Below, piece by piece: positions 41,763 through 50,810 of a DNA stretch of 64,000 bases. Positions within the stretch are counted from its first letter, which is position 1; every line of letters starts with the position of its first letter. Made by a program: the position numbers and the translations under genes. The DNA is from Maledivibacter sp. (lineage in GTDB: Bacteria; Bacillota; Clostridia; Peptostreptococcales; Caminicellaceae), in NCBI GenBank assembly GCA_025210375.1, contig JAOASB010000010.1, positions 1 to 64,000 on the forward strand. Direction: 5' to 3'. Under the pieces are notes generated by a model that was not told the origin of the DNA, searched no databases, and worked only from the letters and a program-made list of their open reading frames with translations.

Positions 41763-43016
41763 ATGGTGAACAAAAATAATTTTAAGAAGAAAATAAGTAT
41801 TTTTTTAGCCACAAGCATAATATTTGGATGCACAATACCATGTAGTGCTGAAGCTATGAAGAATGAAAAAGGGAAAATACATGTTTTAGAAAACCAGCAA
41901 AAAGAGATTGATGATGTATTAATTATTAGGGCGATTGATAAAATTGAAAAATTTGCTGCCTATGCTTGGTTAAATAATGATGAAATTATAGGTAAAAATA
42001 GAAACAACCAAGTAGAAAATATATGTATATATAATTGCAAAAAAAATGAAATGATATCGGTGACCAATAATAATGATAAGAATATCGAATTCAGTATTAG
42101 TGGATTAAGCGACATTACGAAACAATTAAATAATGATTTCATCATGATAGAAGAGTACAATAGACTGAAAAGAAAAACTAGTAGAACTTGGTATTCATTC
42201 AACTTAAAAGACCATTCATTTAATAAAATAGAAGGGATAATGGGTTATGCAAGTTTAATAAATAATAATAAATTAATTACAACTGAAGGCTATAAAATAT
42301 ATGAATATAATTTAGTTACTGGTGAGAAGAATCAGATTATACTTCCAGATGAAGTAAATAAAAAAATAAAGAAAGTACCTAGCTTTAATGAGTATATAGA
42401 TGCGGTAGGTCTGTCACCTGAAGAGAGAGGTGATGAACATGTTATAAATAAATATAAGGGATTTTATGAGTACAATAAAGAAGATGCAGGAATTAATGCA
42501 AATAAAAATCGAAATAAGTTGACGTTATCAACACATTACTTCAAAAGCTATGTTTATGATTTAGATACAAAAACACTTGTGGAAGATGATAATGCCTTCC
42601 AAACAATTTATGCATCTGAATTAGATGCAATAAATATCAAGGGCAATGGGGTTATAGAAATAGAGGAAACAGAAGGTAACAGTAAAATATGGCAGCTAAA
42701 TAGCAATGGAGAAAGGTATAAACTAATAGATGAAGGAAATATTTTGCATTATGAAGAATCTTTAGACCATAGTAAATTGGTGTATTCTATGATAGAAGAT
42801 ATTGAAGGCCAAAAATTTGCTAATGAAGTTAAAACATATATTTGCGATCTTAATTCTGGGAAGAAAACAGTATTACAGGAATTTAAAGACATTGATATTG
42901 GTATTTTTTGGAACCAATCTTCGAATAGGCTCTATTTCTTAGAAAGTGTATCCAATAGAACATCTAGAACATCATTTGAAACTAAGTGTATAACTAATAT
43001 AATTACATTTAATTGA
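41763..43016 (+). CDS. Exported TolB/propeller-like protein
   Basis: 417 residues. An N-terminal signal (KKISIFLATSIIFGCTIPCS) may be cleaved after AEA or processed as a lipoprotein at the Cys, but no textbook lipobox is present. Repeats such as AAYAWLNNDEIIGKNRNN, SLDHSKLVYSMIEDIEGQ and FWNQSSNRLYFLES resemble strand motifs of TolB-type beta propellers. It stands just upstream of a two-component system from which it is separated by a family B repeat; it may be a sensor accessory, but this is only positional. Confidence 0.6.
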   Translation: MVNKNNFKKKISIFLATSIIFGCTIPCSAEAMKNEKGKIHVLENQQKEIDDVLIIRAIDKIEKFAAYAWLNNDEIIGKNRNNQVENICIYNCKKNEMISVTNNNDKNIEFSISGLSDITKQLNNDFIMIEEYNRLKRKTSRTWYSFNLKDHSFNKIEGIMGYASLINNNKLITTEGYKIYEYNLVTGEKNQIILPDEVNKKIKKVPSFNEYIDAVGLSPEERGDEHVINKYKGFYEYNKEDAGINANKNRNKLTLSTHYFKSYVYDLDTKTLVEDDNAFQTIYASELDAINIKGNGVIEIEETEGNSKIWQLNSNGERYKLIDEGNILHYEESLDHSKLVYSMIEDIEGQKFANEVKTYICDLNSGKKTVLQEFKDIDIGIFWNQSSNRLYFLESVSNRTSRTSFETKCITNIITFN

Positions 43017-43110
43017 GCAAATTACATAATTACCTTTTACAAAAATTATGTATTATATATAGTTTAAGAACCTCCAAAACAATGCCATATACATTATGCA
43101 ATTTCCTCAA
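43013..43110. repeat. Family B repeat, short copy
   Basis: Left end TTGAGCAAATTACATAATTA begins four bases before the upstream stop codon; right end CATTATGCAATTTCCTCAA. About 98 bases, with internal deletion relative to the 162-bp form. Confidence 0.75.
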
Positions 43111-43158
43111 TTAATTATATTTAAGTTCTGAGATAGCTCTAATAAAGAAGGTGGACAA

Positions 43159-43863
43159 ATGGGAATAAAAGTTTTGGTTGCTGATGATGAAAAAAACATA
43201 TCAGATTCTATTGCCTATGCATTAAAGCGTGAAAATTATGAAGTATATACAGCATATGATGGTGAGGAAGCATTAGAAATCATAGAAATACAAAACCCTC
43301 AAATTTTAATTTTAGATGTGATGATGCCAAAATACAATGGTTATGATATATGCAAAAAAGTAGCATACAATATGGCCTTTGGAATTATTATGTTGACCGC
43401 CAAGAGTGAATTGATTGATAAAGTATTAGGATTAGAATTAGGAGCGGATGATTATATAACGAAACCCTTTGATATGCAAGAGCTAATTGCCCGTGTGAGA
43501 TCTCTTAGTAGAAGAATAGGAAAAAGTAAAATTACAGGTGACATGTTGAAGGAAGAGGATTGTTTTTCATATGATACTTTCAAGATTAAATTTAAAGATA
43601 GAATTGTTTATTTAGATGGCGAAGTATTGTATTTTAAACCAAGGGAGTTTGATTTATTAGCATTCCTAATAAGTAATAAAAGGGTTACTTTTACTAGAGA
43701 AGTCATTTTAGATAGAGTATGGGGGCAAGAATATCTTGGAGGAACACGTACAATTGATATCCATATACAGCGCATTAGAAAGAAACTAGGGAAATATGGC
43801 AACCTTATCAGAACAGTACCTAAAATTGGATATAAGGCTGTAGGGAATATGGATGAAAATTAG
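43159..43863 (+). CDS. OmpR/PhoB-family response regulator
   Basis: 234 residues: receiver domain (VLVADDEKNISDSIAYAL; phosphoacceptor D53 in LILDVMMPKYNG) and a C-terminal winged helix (FKPREFDLLAFLISNK, GTRTIDIHIQRIRKKLG). It is translationally coupled to the kinase that overlaps its last codons. Targets unknown; adjacent exported protein is a candidate. Confidence 0.95.
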   Translation: MGIKVLVADDEKNISDSIAYALKRENYEVYTAYDGEEALEIIEIQNPQILILDVMMPKYNGYDICKKVAYNMAFGIIMLTAKSELIDKVLGLELGADDYITKPFDMQELIARVRSLSRRIGKSKITGDMLKEEDCFSYDTFKIKFKDRIVYLDGEVLYFKPREFDLLAFLISNKRVTFTREVILDRVWGQEYLGGTRTIDIHIQRIRKKLGKYGNLIRTVPKIGYKAVGNMDEN

Positions 43864-45307
43864 TATAAGACAAAAATTCACAGTTTTTATGATTTTACTA
43901 TTGATATTCAACCTTTTTATTATTAGCACTTTAATTTTAAGAGGAATAAAGGATAATCAAAGATTATCCTATGAATCTTTTTTAAAAGACAACAGTAAGA
44001 CAGCCAATCTTCTTATACGAGAGAAATTTTATTTAAGTAAATATACAAATTTTGAATATTTTTATAAAGATAAAGCTAAAGAATTAAGTATTGAGCTAGT
44101 ACGCGTATTGGATCTAGATACAATTCTATATGATAAAGAGGGTAATCTAATAGGTAGTGGGAGGATATCTAACGATAAAGAAGATTATACAGAGATGATT
44201 ACAAAGGCATTGGATAACAATATTGTTTATCAACGGATAGGCGACATAATTGTTTATGTGGCACCAGTATATGATTTTAACCATCAGATTGGTGTTTTAA
44301 AGATAGAATATAGTATAAAAAAAGAGAGAAAGTTTTATGAAGATATAGTAAAACTTTTTATCCAAGTTGGTATAGTGTCTGTAATCATAGCTTTTTTAGT
44401 AGCTTCTTTCTATTTTTGGTTCTTTGTAAAAAAAATTGTTCAGCTGAAAGAGTCAGTTAAGTCCGTTGCAAATGGTGACTATCATGCGGTTTCAATCATT
44501 AATACAAAGGATGAACTTGGAGAGTTGAGTAAGGGTATTTTTGTAATGTCAAATAAAATTGAAGACAATATTGAAGAGATTAGTGTGGAAAAATCAAAAC
44601 TACAAGATGCTCTTAAAAAGCTTCAAAAGCTAGAAAAAAAACAAAAAGAATTTATAGGTAATATAACCCATGAATTCAGAACCCCTATTACTGTTATCAA
44701 AGCTCAATTAGATTTAATTACCTTATATGACGATGATGAGGAAATGGTTGACAGATCAAAAAAAGTTGCTGAAAAAGAGTTGAAGAGACTAGATAATATG
44801 ATTGGAAACATATTATATTTATCAAGTATAGAAAAATACGACTTTGAACTTAAAAAAGAAAAGATTGATTCCAAAGTGTTTCTAAGAGAAATCATAGAGC
44901 GTATGAGTGGCAAGGCATCAAAATTTGGAATTGAGATCATACATGACATGACCTCTGCTGAGATTTATATAGACAAAGACAGTTTTATTCAAATATCCAT
45001 CAACCTAATTGACAATGCAATCAAATATAATAAAAATAATGGAAAGATATTTATAAGAAGTTATATTAAAGATGAGAAAAATGTCATTGAAATAGAAGAT
45101 ACAGGAATTGGAATACCCGATGAACATAAGAGTAGAATTTTTGACCCCTTCTACACAGTAGACAAGAATAGAGCTAAAAATTTCTCTGGAACAGGGTTGG
45201 GGCTTTCATTAGTATATAAGCTTTTGAAAAAACAAAACTCAAATATAAAAGTGACGGATTCAAATGGGGGAACTATCTTTCAAATATCTATTCCTTTATA
45301 TAAATGA
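43853..45307 (+). CDS. Membrane sensor histidine kinase
   Basis: 484 residues. Two membrane spans (FMILLLIFNLFIISTLIL and VGIVSVIIAFLVASFYFWFF) flank an extracytoplasmic sensor of ~140 residues. A HAMP-like region follows, then HisKA with FIGNITHEFRTPITVIKAQL and an HATPase with IEIEDTGIGIPDEHK and FSGTGLGLSLVY. It overlaps the response regulator gene by 11 bases. Confidence 0.95.
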   Translation: MKISIRQKFTVFMILLLIFNLFIISTLILRGIKDNQRLSYESFLKDNSKTANLLIREKFYLSKYTNFEYFYKDKAKELSIELVRVLDLDTILYDKEGNLIGSGRISNDKEDYTEMITKALDNNIVYQRIGDIIVYVAPVYDFNHQIGVLKIEYSIKKERKFYEDIVKLFIQVGIVSVIIAFLVASFYFWFFVKKIVQLKESVKSVANGDYHAVSIINTKDELGELSKGIFVMSNKIEDNIEEISVEKSKLQDALKKLQKLEKKQKEFIGNITHEFRTPITVIKAQLDLITLYDDDEEMVDRSKKVAEKELKRLDNMIGNILYLSSIEKYDFELKKEKIDSKVFLREIIERMSGKASKFGIEIIHDMTSAEIYIDKDSFIQISINLIDNAIKYNKNNGKIFIRSYIKDEKNVIEIEDTGIGIPDEHKSRIFDPFYTVDKNRAKNFSGTGLGLSLVYKLLKKQNSNIKVTDSNGGTIFQISIPLYK

Positions 45308-45639
45308 AGAAATTCTATAACTCTTATTTGGTAGAATAGTATAATATATATGGTGTGGCTTTTAGGAGAAAGAATCATAAACAATTAATCAAAATAATAA
45401 AAGTTCCACCACTTTTCTTTAGAGGTTGTAAATTAGCTTGTACCCAGATTTGGGAATGCACGTATAACTTCGAACTGGATAAATCTCCAAGTTTTATAGA
45501 CTGGTTGGTTAATAGGTCGTGTGAAATTATGGGTAATCCTTTGAACATAGATTTAAATACACTTGCCATAAGAGTTACCTGTATCTTTCTATAAATATGA
45601 AACAACCAAGGCAATATTATATCGCCTTGGTTTTCTTAA
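45308..45639. other. Intergenic region with repeat relic and terminator
   Basis: Bases 45,305-45,365 weakly match an end of the 162-bp repeat (AACTCTTATTTGGTAGA, ATATGGTGTGGCTTTTAG). Two overlapping frames of 79 codons on opposite strands have no family signature or good ribosome-binding site. Bases 45,606-45,637 form AACCAAGGC/GCCTTGGTT plus TTCTT, a terminator for the kinase operon or, on the other strand, for the anti-sigma gene. Confidence 0.5.
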
Positions 45640-46656
45640 TTACTTCAATAGATTTATTGTAAACTCCTCCCCAACCTTCTTAAAGTCATTACTCAGCCTA
45701 CCACTTTGCTCAGGGAATTTAACAGCATAGGGAGTAAGGGATAGTTTTTTTGCATTTTCATTGAGATTTCCATTGATAGTACTTAACTTGAACAATCCAG
45801 TATTGACAGTTCCTCTAGATAGGTAAAATTCAATGTCATTACCTAAATCATCATACCCCCTTAACACCATATCATAATCAGTGCCCTTAGGGGATTTTGA
45901 GCAGTAAATCTTTGGACCCAAATTGTTACTAGTGTATTTTTCTAAGGTTATTTTTTGGCCATTTTCAAGTTCAAAAGTATGATTAAGTGAAATCTTATCG
46001 GTATTCAATGCTAACTCATCGCCATTTGTTTTAAATTCGAATACCCAAGGGCCTTTTTTTGTTTTTCCATTTATCAATACATCTGAGAATAGAAGTTTTA
46101 TATTTAATTCCCCATCTAAAACTTCATCTAATGTATAGATTGTTACTTCTTCTACTGTATAGGCATCTATTTTTTTTGCTCCACCACCGCCTCCAAAGGA
46201 TATATTTTCACCATTAACATAAACACTACCTATCGGAGATATGAAGCCTTCTTCTAATTTTTCATCAGACTTTGAAGTGGTGGAAACTACTAGCTGGTCA
46301 TTATCCAAGATAACTTCATTTAATTGAATGGTTATGCCGTTTTTACTTATTGATTGATCCACAACTGTTTTATATTCGTCTAAGTTCCTTTCAATTCCTA
46401 AGAAGCTTGCTATATCATAGGTAATCGTATTTGCATATGCCAAAACATGATTACCTATATTAGTTGTGAATAATCCTATCATCAATAGGGCTATTGAGGC
46501 CACAATGTATTTTCTATATACAAAACGATTCTTTTTTATAGATTTTTTAAAGCTATTCTTAATCTTTCTTTTTTCTATATCCGTAAAGTATTCTTGATCA
46601 TATTCATCTAAATCTATTTCGGCTTCATTCAAAAGATCATACATATTCTTTTCCAT
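45640..46656 (-). CDS. DUF4179-type anti-sigma factor
   Basis: 338 residues: a cytoplasmic N-terminus of ~50 residues (LNEAEIDLDEYDQEYFTDIE), one membrane span (KYIVASIALLMIGLFTTNIG), and an extracytoplasmic domain of ~260 residues with the DUF4179 pattern (SISKNGITIQLNEVILDNDQ). It starts three bases after the sigma factor stop, so it should hold the sigma factor at the membrane until a signal arrives. Confidence 0.88.
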   Translation of the reverse strand: MEKNMYDLLNEAEIDLDEYDQEYFTDIEKRKIKNSFKKSIKKNRFVYRKYIVASIALLMIGLFTTNIGNHVLAYANTITYDIASFLGIERNLDEYKTVVDQSISKNGITIQLNEVILDNDQLVVSTTSKSDEKLEEGFISPIGSVYVNGENISFGGGGGAKKIDAYTVEEVTIYTLDEVLDGELNIKLLFSDVLINGKTKKGPWVFEFKTNGDELALNTDKISLNHTFELENGQKITLEKYTSNNLGPKIYCSKSPKGTDYDMVLRGYDDLGNDIEFYLSRGTVNTGLFKLSTINGNLNENAKKLSLTPYAVKFPEQSGRLSNDFKKVGEEFTINLLK

Positions 46657-46659
46657 ATG

Positions 46660-47211
46660 TTATCCCCTTTCTATAACATGAAACATATTTTTAAGTTTTT
46701 TTCTTGCCCTAGATATTCTGTTATAAATCACATCTTTTTTTAACCCTGTTTCCCTACTGATATGGGCAACTTCCTGTTCCTCAACGTATAGTTTAAGAAA
46801 TAAATTTTTATCCTCATCCTTTAAACAATTTAGTAACCCATCTAAATCTTTGTCAATATCCTGTTTTGTAACCTCTTTAAAGACATCATCTTCTGCGATT
46901 ATTTTCATATCATCGATATTTGTATTTTTTAGATCCCTTAAATATTTTCTTCTATAATCTATTGTTTTATATTTTGCAATGGCTGCTACCCAACTTTTAA
47001 AAGTGCCTTTATCCTCATTAAAACGATGGACATTGTTCCAAATACCTAAAAATATATCGTTTATACATTCTTCTTGATGGCTTTCCAAATTATATAAATG
47101 TTTTTTGACAATGGATTTAATAATCCAGCCATAAATATCTATAACATATTCTAAAGCCTTTTCATCCCTATTCTTTAGATGAAGAATAAAATTTTGTTCC
47201 GTAATTTTCAT
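46660..47211 (-). CDS. ECF-type RNA polymerase sigma factor
   Basis: 183 residues with sigma region 2 (LEYVIDIYGWIIKSIVKKHL, FLGIWNNVHRFNEDKGTFKS, WVAAIAKYKTIDYRRKYLRD) and region 4 (EVAHISRETGLKKDVIYNRI). It is paired with the DUF4179 anti-sigma factor downstream. The region upstream carries a tandem family A repeat. Confidence 0.95.
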   Translation of the reverse strand: MKITEQNFILHLKNRDEKALEYVIDIYGWIIKSIVKKHLYNLESHQEECINDIFLGIWNNVHRFNEDKGTFKSWVAAIAKYKTIDYRRKYLRDLKNTNIDDMKIIAEDDVFKEVTKQDIDKDLDGLLNCLKDEDKNLFLKLYVEEQEVAHISRETGLKKDVIYNRISRARKKLKNMFHVIERG

Positions 47212-47317
47212 TTATTCACTTCCTTACGCTAAGCTTAGTGTTTAATTTGTTCGAACACTTAATACTTCGTACCTTATAGTATACTATCTATCAATAAATT
47301 ATAAAAATTTTTATAAA

Positions 47318-47421
47318 TATAGAGAGTTCCAAGTAAATCTTAATTTGTACATAGGAAAATATCCGATGATTCTGGGGATTTTTGATATGTACAAATTAAA
47401 GTTTTGACTGGAATCTCTATA
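47318..47421. repeat. Family A repeat, complete copy
   Basis: 104 bases, TATAGAGAGTTCCAAGTAAA to TTGACTGGAATCTCTATA, arms carrying TTAATTTGTACATA and GATATGTACAAATTAAAG with compensating changes. Confidence 0.85.
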
Positions 47422-47462
47422 GAGAGTTCCAAGTAAATCTTAATTTGTACATAGCAAAACAC
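47418..47462. repeat. Family A repeat, second copy truncated
   Basis: A second left arm (TATAGAGAGTTCCAAGTAAA then TCTTAATTTGTACATAGCAA) begins at the TATA that ends the previous copy, then stops abruptly. Two copies sharing one TATA is what insertion at a TA target would leave. Confidence 0.75.
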
Positions 47463-47556
47463 TCAATTATTATACTTTTATGTAATTTTTATCCAAAACT
47501 TTTGGAAATTTTTCTATTAAAATGATATAATTTATAACAACAGGAGGGTAAGGGGT

Positions 47557-48561
47557 ATGGAGAGAGCAGGAGTAGTAAATGAATTTAGTAGTCTCAATGG
47601 TGAGTATTATTGTGCTAGTGAGATTTTTAATCACAAAAAGCTAGAAGTGGGTGAAACAAGATTCAAAATTCCCAGAGCCTGGGGAACCGGTGAGTCTAGA
47701 TGTATCATGCTTAATTCCTCTACGGGAATAGGATTTAATGAGATAAGCCTTGCCCACAGGACTCAGTTAGTGGCAAAAAGTAAAGGCCCAGTATACAGAA
47801 TGATGCTTTGCCTTGGAGACAATATGAAATGGGAGGAAGTCTATAGCCGTTCCACCATTCAGCTTACTGCTGGGGAAGGAGTATTGTGCCAGATAGAGGA
47901 GACCACAGAAATCTGCCCCCATGGACCCGAGTTTAATTATCAATGGGTTCACATTTTGATACCCCCTGAAAAACTTGAAAACCTTCTTTCTTCTTTACCC
48001 GTCGACAAAAATATTTTTCAATATGCATATAGAAATATTAAAATAAGCTATTTCAAACTGCCCCAAGAAAGCAAGGTGATTATTGAGCAGGCGGCACGCT
48101 GCCCCTATAAGGGAGCAATCAAAAGAATGTATATAGAAAGCAAGCTGACAGAGCTTCTGGCAGTTTGTTTATATTCACTTATAGAAAAAAATCCTAGTGA
48201 TGCAAACACCATAAAGCTCTCACGGAGTGATTTAAACAGTATTCATAGGGCAAAGGAAATATTGGATAAAAGCATTTCTTCCGGTATATCCTTAGCAGCC
48301 CTTGCACGATTTGTATGTCTGAATGAATCTAAGCTAAAAAGTGGTTTTAAACAAGTTTTCGGGATACCTGTATATACTTATCTTGTTAATAGAAGGATGG
48401 AAAGGGCACGTATATTACTTGAATTTGATAACATGAGAGTTAAAGAGGTTGCCCATATGGTAGGATATGCCAACGGAAATAGCTTTTCTAAAGCTTTTCG
48501 CAAAAAGTATGGATTCAATCCTAGTGATTGTCTAAATAGTGAAAAAAATGGATTTTTTTAA
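47557..48561 (+). CDS. AraC-family transcriptional regulator
   Basis: 334 residues, start eight bases after GGAGGG. The N-terminal ~220 residues resemble the sensing domain of iron/siderophore-type AraC regulators; the C-terminal 100 residues hold two helix-turn-helix motifs (LAALARFVCLNESKLKSGFK and VKEVAHMVGYANGNSFSKAF). It lies upstream of a Fur-box-preceded operon, which fits a role in iron response, although direct control is not shown. Confidence 0.9.
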   Translation: MERAGVVNEFSSLNGEYYCASEIFNHKKLEVGETRFKIPRAWGTGESRCIMLNSSTGIGFNEISLAHRTQLVAKSKGPVYRMMLCLGDNMKWEEVYSRSTIQLTAGEGVLCQIEETTEICPHGPEFNYQWVHILIPPEKLENLLSSLPVDKNIFQYAYRNIKISYFKLPQESKVIIEQAARCPYKGAIKRMYIESKLTELLAVCLYSLIEKNPSDANTIKLSRSDLNSIHRAKEILDKSISSGISLAALARFVCLNESKLKSGFKQVFGIPVYTYLVNRRMERARILLEFDNMRVKEVAHMVGYANGNSFSKAFRKKYGFNPSDCLNSEKNGFF

Positions 48562-48618
48562 AGCCGATTGGAAAGATAAAAAACCTTTTTGAACGTTAAG
48601 ATATTATTTTAAATATAT

Positions 48619-48652
48619 TATAATAGTGATATTGATAATGAAATTCGTTATC
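48619..48652 (+). promoter_or_regulatory. -10 box with overlapping Fur-box-like palindrome
   Basis: GATAATGAAATTCGTTATC (48,634-48,652) is a 19-base near-perfect palindrome matching the Fur consensus GATAATGATAATCATTATC at 16 of 19 positions. It begins ten bases after TATAAT (48,619-48,624), so it would cover the transcription start. Confidence 0.75.
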
Positions 48653-48735
48653 GACACCGCTATTTTTTTATGGCTATTTAAATAAGGAAGCTTTTATTAA
48701 TATAAAAAATAATCTTGAAGGAGAGGAATGTTAGT

Positions 48736-49617
48736 ATGAAAGTGGCAATTATTGTATTCAGCCCATCGGGTCATACACTCAAAGTATCTCAGCTGTTCAA
48801 AAAGGGATTTGAAGATAAAAATATAGAAGTGCAGTTTATTAATATTACGAAAAATGAAAAATATTTAAACAATAATGATGGGAGCAAGTATTTAGAGGCA
48901 GAACTTCATGAGCATGATGTTATCCTCATAGGGGGCCCCGTATATGCTGGGCATGTTGAGAAAAATGTATTGAGATTAATTGAGCAGCTTCCCGAGGTGG
49001 GAGGCAAGTATGGAGGTCTTGCAGTTCCCTTTGTGACCTATGGAGGGGTACACAGCAGCATAGCTTTAGAAGAAATGGGAAGATATATAAAAAGAAAGAA
49101 TAGAAAATCGATTTTAGGTGTAAAAATAGCTACAAAGCATACATTGACAGAGACTTTGTCCAATGTAATAAATGGAGAGAAACCAGGTGAGGTAGAGGAA
49201 AAAATCATAGATGAGGCCGTCCAGAAAATTATAAAACTAACAGAAGGTGATCACAAAAAAATAAAGGATGTGAGTAGGTCCTTTAAGTATTCAAAATTAC
49301 CTGAAAGAATACTATTCAATCTTTTTAGTCAAGAGGCTTTTCATAAAAAATTCAAAGGGGTATCGATTGATAGTGAAAAGTGTATAGGCTGTAAAAAATG
49401 TGTATCAAATTGTCCTATTAATATGTTTGATTGCTCCAATGGTGTAATTAAAATGATACGGGATAAACAAGAATGTATTCTTTGCGGGGAATGTTACCAT
49501 AATTGTCCTGTGGGGGCAATAGATTATCCCTATATTGAAATGGCAAAGAAACGATTAAATGATGGAAATATTAAATTAGAAGAAAAGCAATCGGCGATTT
49601 ATCCCATGAGTATATGA
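48736..49617 (+). CDS. EFR1-type flavodoxin/ferredoxin fusion protein
   Basis: About 293 residues. Residues 1-170 are a flavodoxin fold (MKVAIIVFSPSGHTLKVSQL, GGPVYAGHVEKNVLRLIEQL). The C-terminus holds two 4Fe-4S motifs (CIGCKKCVSNCPINMFDC and CILCGECYHNCPVGAI). Such proteins transfer electrons and are often induced by iron limitation. ATG at 48,736 is chosen over an upstream TTG-type start because GGAGAGG sits correctly for it. A Fur-like box lies in its upstream region. Confidence 0.9.
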   Translation: MKVAIIVFSPSGHTLKVSQLFKKGFEDKNIEVQFINITKNEKYLNNNDGSKYLEAELHEHDVILIGGPVYAGHVEKNVLRLIEQLPEVGGKYGGLAVPFVTYGGVHSSIALEEMGRYIKRKNRKSILGVKIATKHTLTETLSNVINGEKPGEVEEKIIDEAVQKIIKLTEGDHKKIKDVSRSFKYSKLPERILFNLFSQEAFHKKFKGVSIDSEKCIGCKKCVSNCPINMFDCSNGVIKMIRDKQECILCGECYHNCPVGAIDYPYIEMAKKRLNDGNIKLEEKQSAIYPMSI

Positions 49618-49675
49618 CTGAGTAGCCTATATAAATTCTTAATCTGAATAGTTAGAAAGAGAGAGGAGAGAAATA

Positions 49676-50413
49676 ATGGAAATAATCAACCTTAAATTAA
49701 GTGCCACAATGTGCTATCTTATTCCTGTTCAAAATAAGTACCTACTCGTGGATACGGGCTATGAAAAGGACAAAGAATTGTTTTATAAAAGATTGTCTGA
49801 GTTGGGTATTACAATTAAGGATATAGACTATGTTTTATTAACCCATTACCATGATGATCATTCGGGTTTAGTTAAGGAAATCAAATCCATGAATCCCTCC
49901 TGCAAAATTATTATGCATACTAAGGCCATACCTTTTCTTGAAAAGGGAAAAAATGATGTTACCAATTGCAAATACATCAATTGGAAGGTCGCTAGAATAG
50001 TAGAAATGTTTAGAAAGCTTAATAAAGAATGGGACTTTACTTTTCCACCCTATAAACCCCATAGTAATGATATCATTATTAAGGAAGAGACAGTACTAAA
50101 TAAAATAGGGATAAATATTCCTGGCAAGATCATTTATACTCCAGGGCATACTGATGATTCAATAACCTTGTTACTTGATAATGGCCTTTGCTTTGTGGGG
50201 GATGCCGCTGCCAATATGATGCAGCTTATGGGAGCAAAATACTGTGTTATACTTATTAGAGATTTAAAGCAATATTATAAGAGTTGGGAAAGTATTATTG
50301 AGAAAAATGCAAAAATGATATATCCTGGACACGGAAAATCATTCAGTGTAGAGAAACTGAAAAAAAATCTTTATAAAAATAAGTCAGAACAAATGGTATT
50401 GTCAAAAAGCTAA
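49676..50413 (+). CDS. Metallo-beta-lactamase-fold hydrolase
   Basis: 245 residues. The metal motif HYHDDHSG (after LTHYHDDHSGLVKE) and the later GHTDDSITLLLD and GDAAAN residues, plus PGHGKS near the end, form the HxHxDH...H...D...H pattern. It is 58 bases after the flavodoxin/ferredoxin gene, with GAGAGGAGAG, and likely in the same Fur-linked operon. The substrate is unknown. Confidence 0.88.
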   Translation: MEIINLKLSATMCYLIPVQNKYLLVDTGYEKDKELFYKRLSELGITIKDIDYVLLTHYHDDHSGLVKEIKSMNPSCKIIMHTKAIPFLEKGKNDVTNCKYINWKVARIVEMFRKLNKEWDFTFPPYKPHSNDIIIKEETVLNKIGINIPGKIIYTPGHTDDSITLLLDNGLCFVGDAAANMMQLMGAKYCVILIRDLKQYYKSWESIIEKNAKMIYPGHGKSFSVEKLKKNLYKNKSEQMVLSKS

Positions 50414-50491
50414 CAATAAACAAATGAAGGAATTGATCCATGGATTCACACAAAAATTAGAAACTGCACAGGGGCGAAGGGTTATGTATGG

Positions 50492-50537
50492 TGATTTTTG
50501 ATATGCATAAATTAAAGTTTTGACTGGAACCTCTATA
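50492..50537. repeat. Right half of a family A repeat
   Basis: GATATGCATAAATTAAAG followed by TTTTGACTGGAACCTCTATA; the left half is missing, and unrelated sequence precedes it. Confidence 0.65.
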
Positions 50538-50556
50538 CAAATTTTCATATAAAAAA

Positions 50557-50750
50557 GATCACTAGCCTTAGTGATCTCAGATTGTTGACAAGGTCAACAA
50601 GATGGCAGGCTGCCTAAAAACCTGAAGTTCGAGGTGTGCTGAAAGCGAGAGGCCGCAGCGTATATAGACATACGTAAGGGTTCTTGCTTGAAGCAACAAC
50701 GAAGAAATTCGGGTTTTTAGGTAGCCTTAGCTCACTAGTCTTAGTGATCT
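50557..50750. mobile_element. Inverted-repeat element flanked by duplicated terminator half-sites
   Basis: Terminal inverted repeats of about 23 bases (GGCTGCCTAAAAACCTGAA at 50,608-50,626 and its partner TTCGGGTTTTTAGGTAGCC, about 50,708-50,726) enclose ~80 bases that are more GC-rich than the surroundings. On both sides is a nearly identical 18-base direct repeat, CACTAGNCTTAGTGATCT (50,559 and 50,733), each one a small hairpin. It looks like insertion of a miniature element into a terminator with duplication of that terminator. The remaining gap between the MBL gene and the amine oxidase is otherwise unremarkable. Confidence 0.6.
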
Positions 50751-50810
50751 TTTTAGCCTGTGAATCCTAATTCAGTAGTAAGAATATATAATTCAAATAT
50801 TTATTATGCT

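Noticed and set aside
45355..45614. Two overlapping 79-codon frames on opposite strands
   Set aside because: No initiation signals or domain patterns; the start region overlaps a repeat relic and the end overlaps a terminator.
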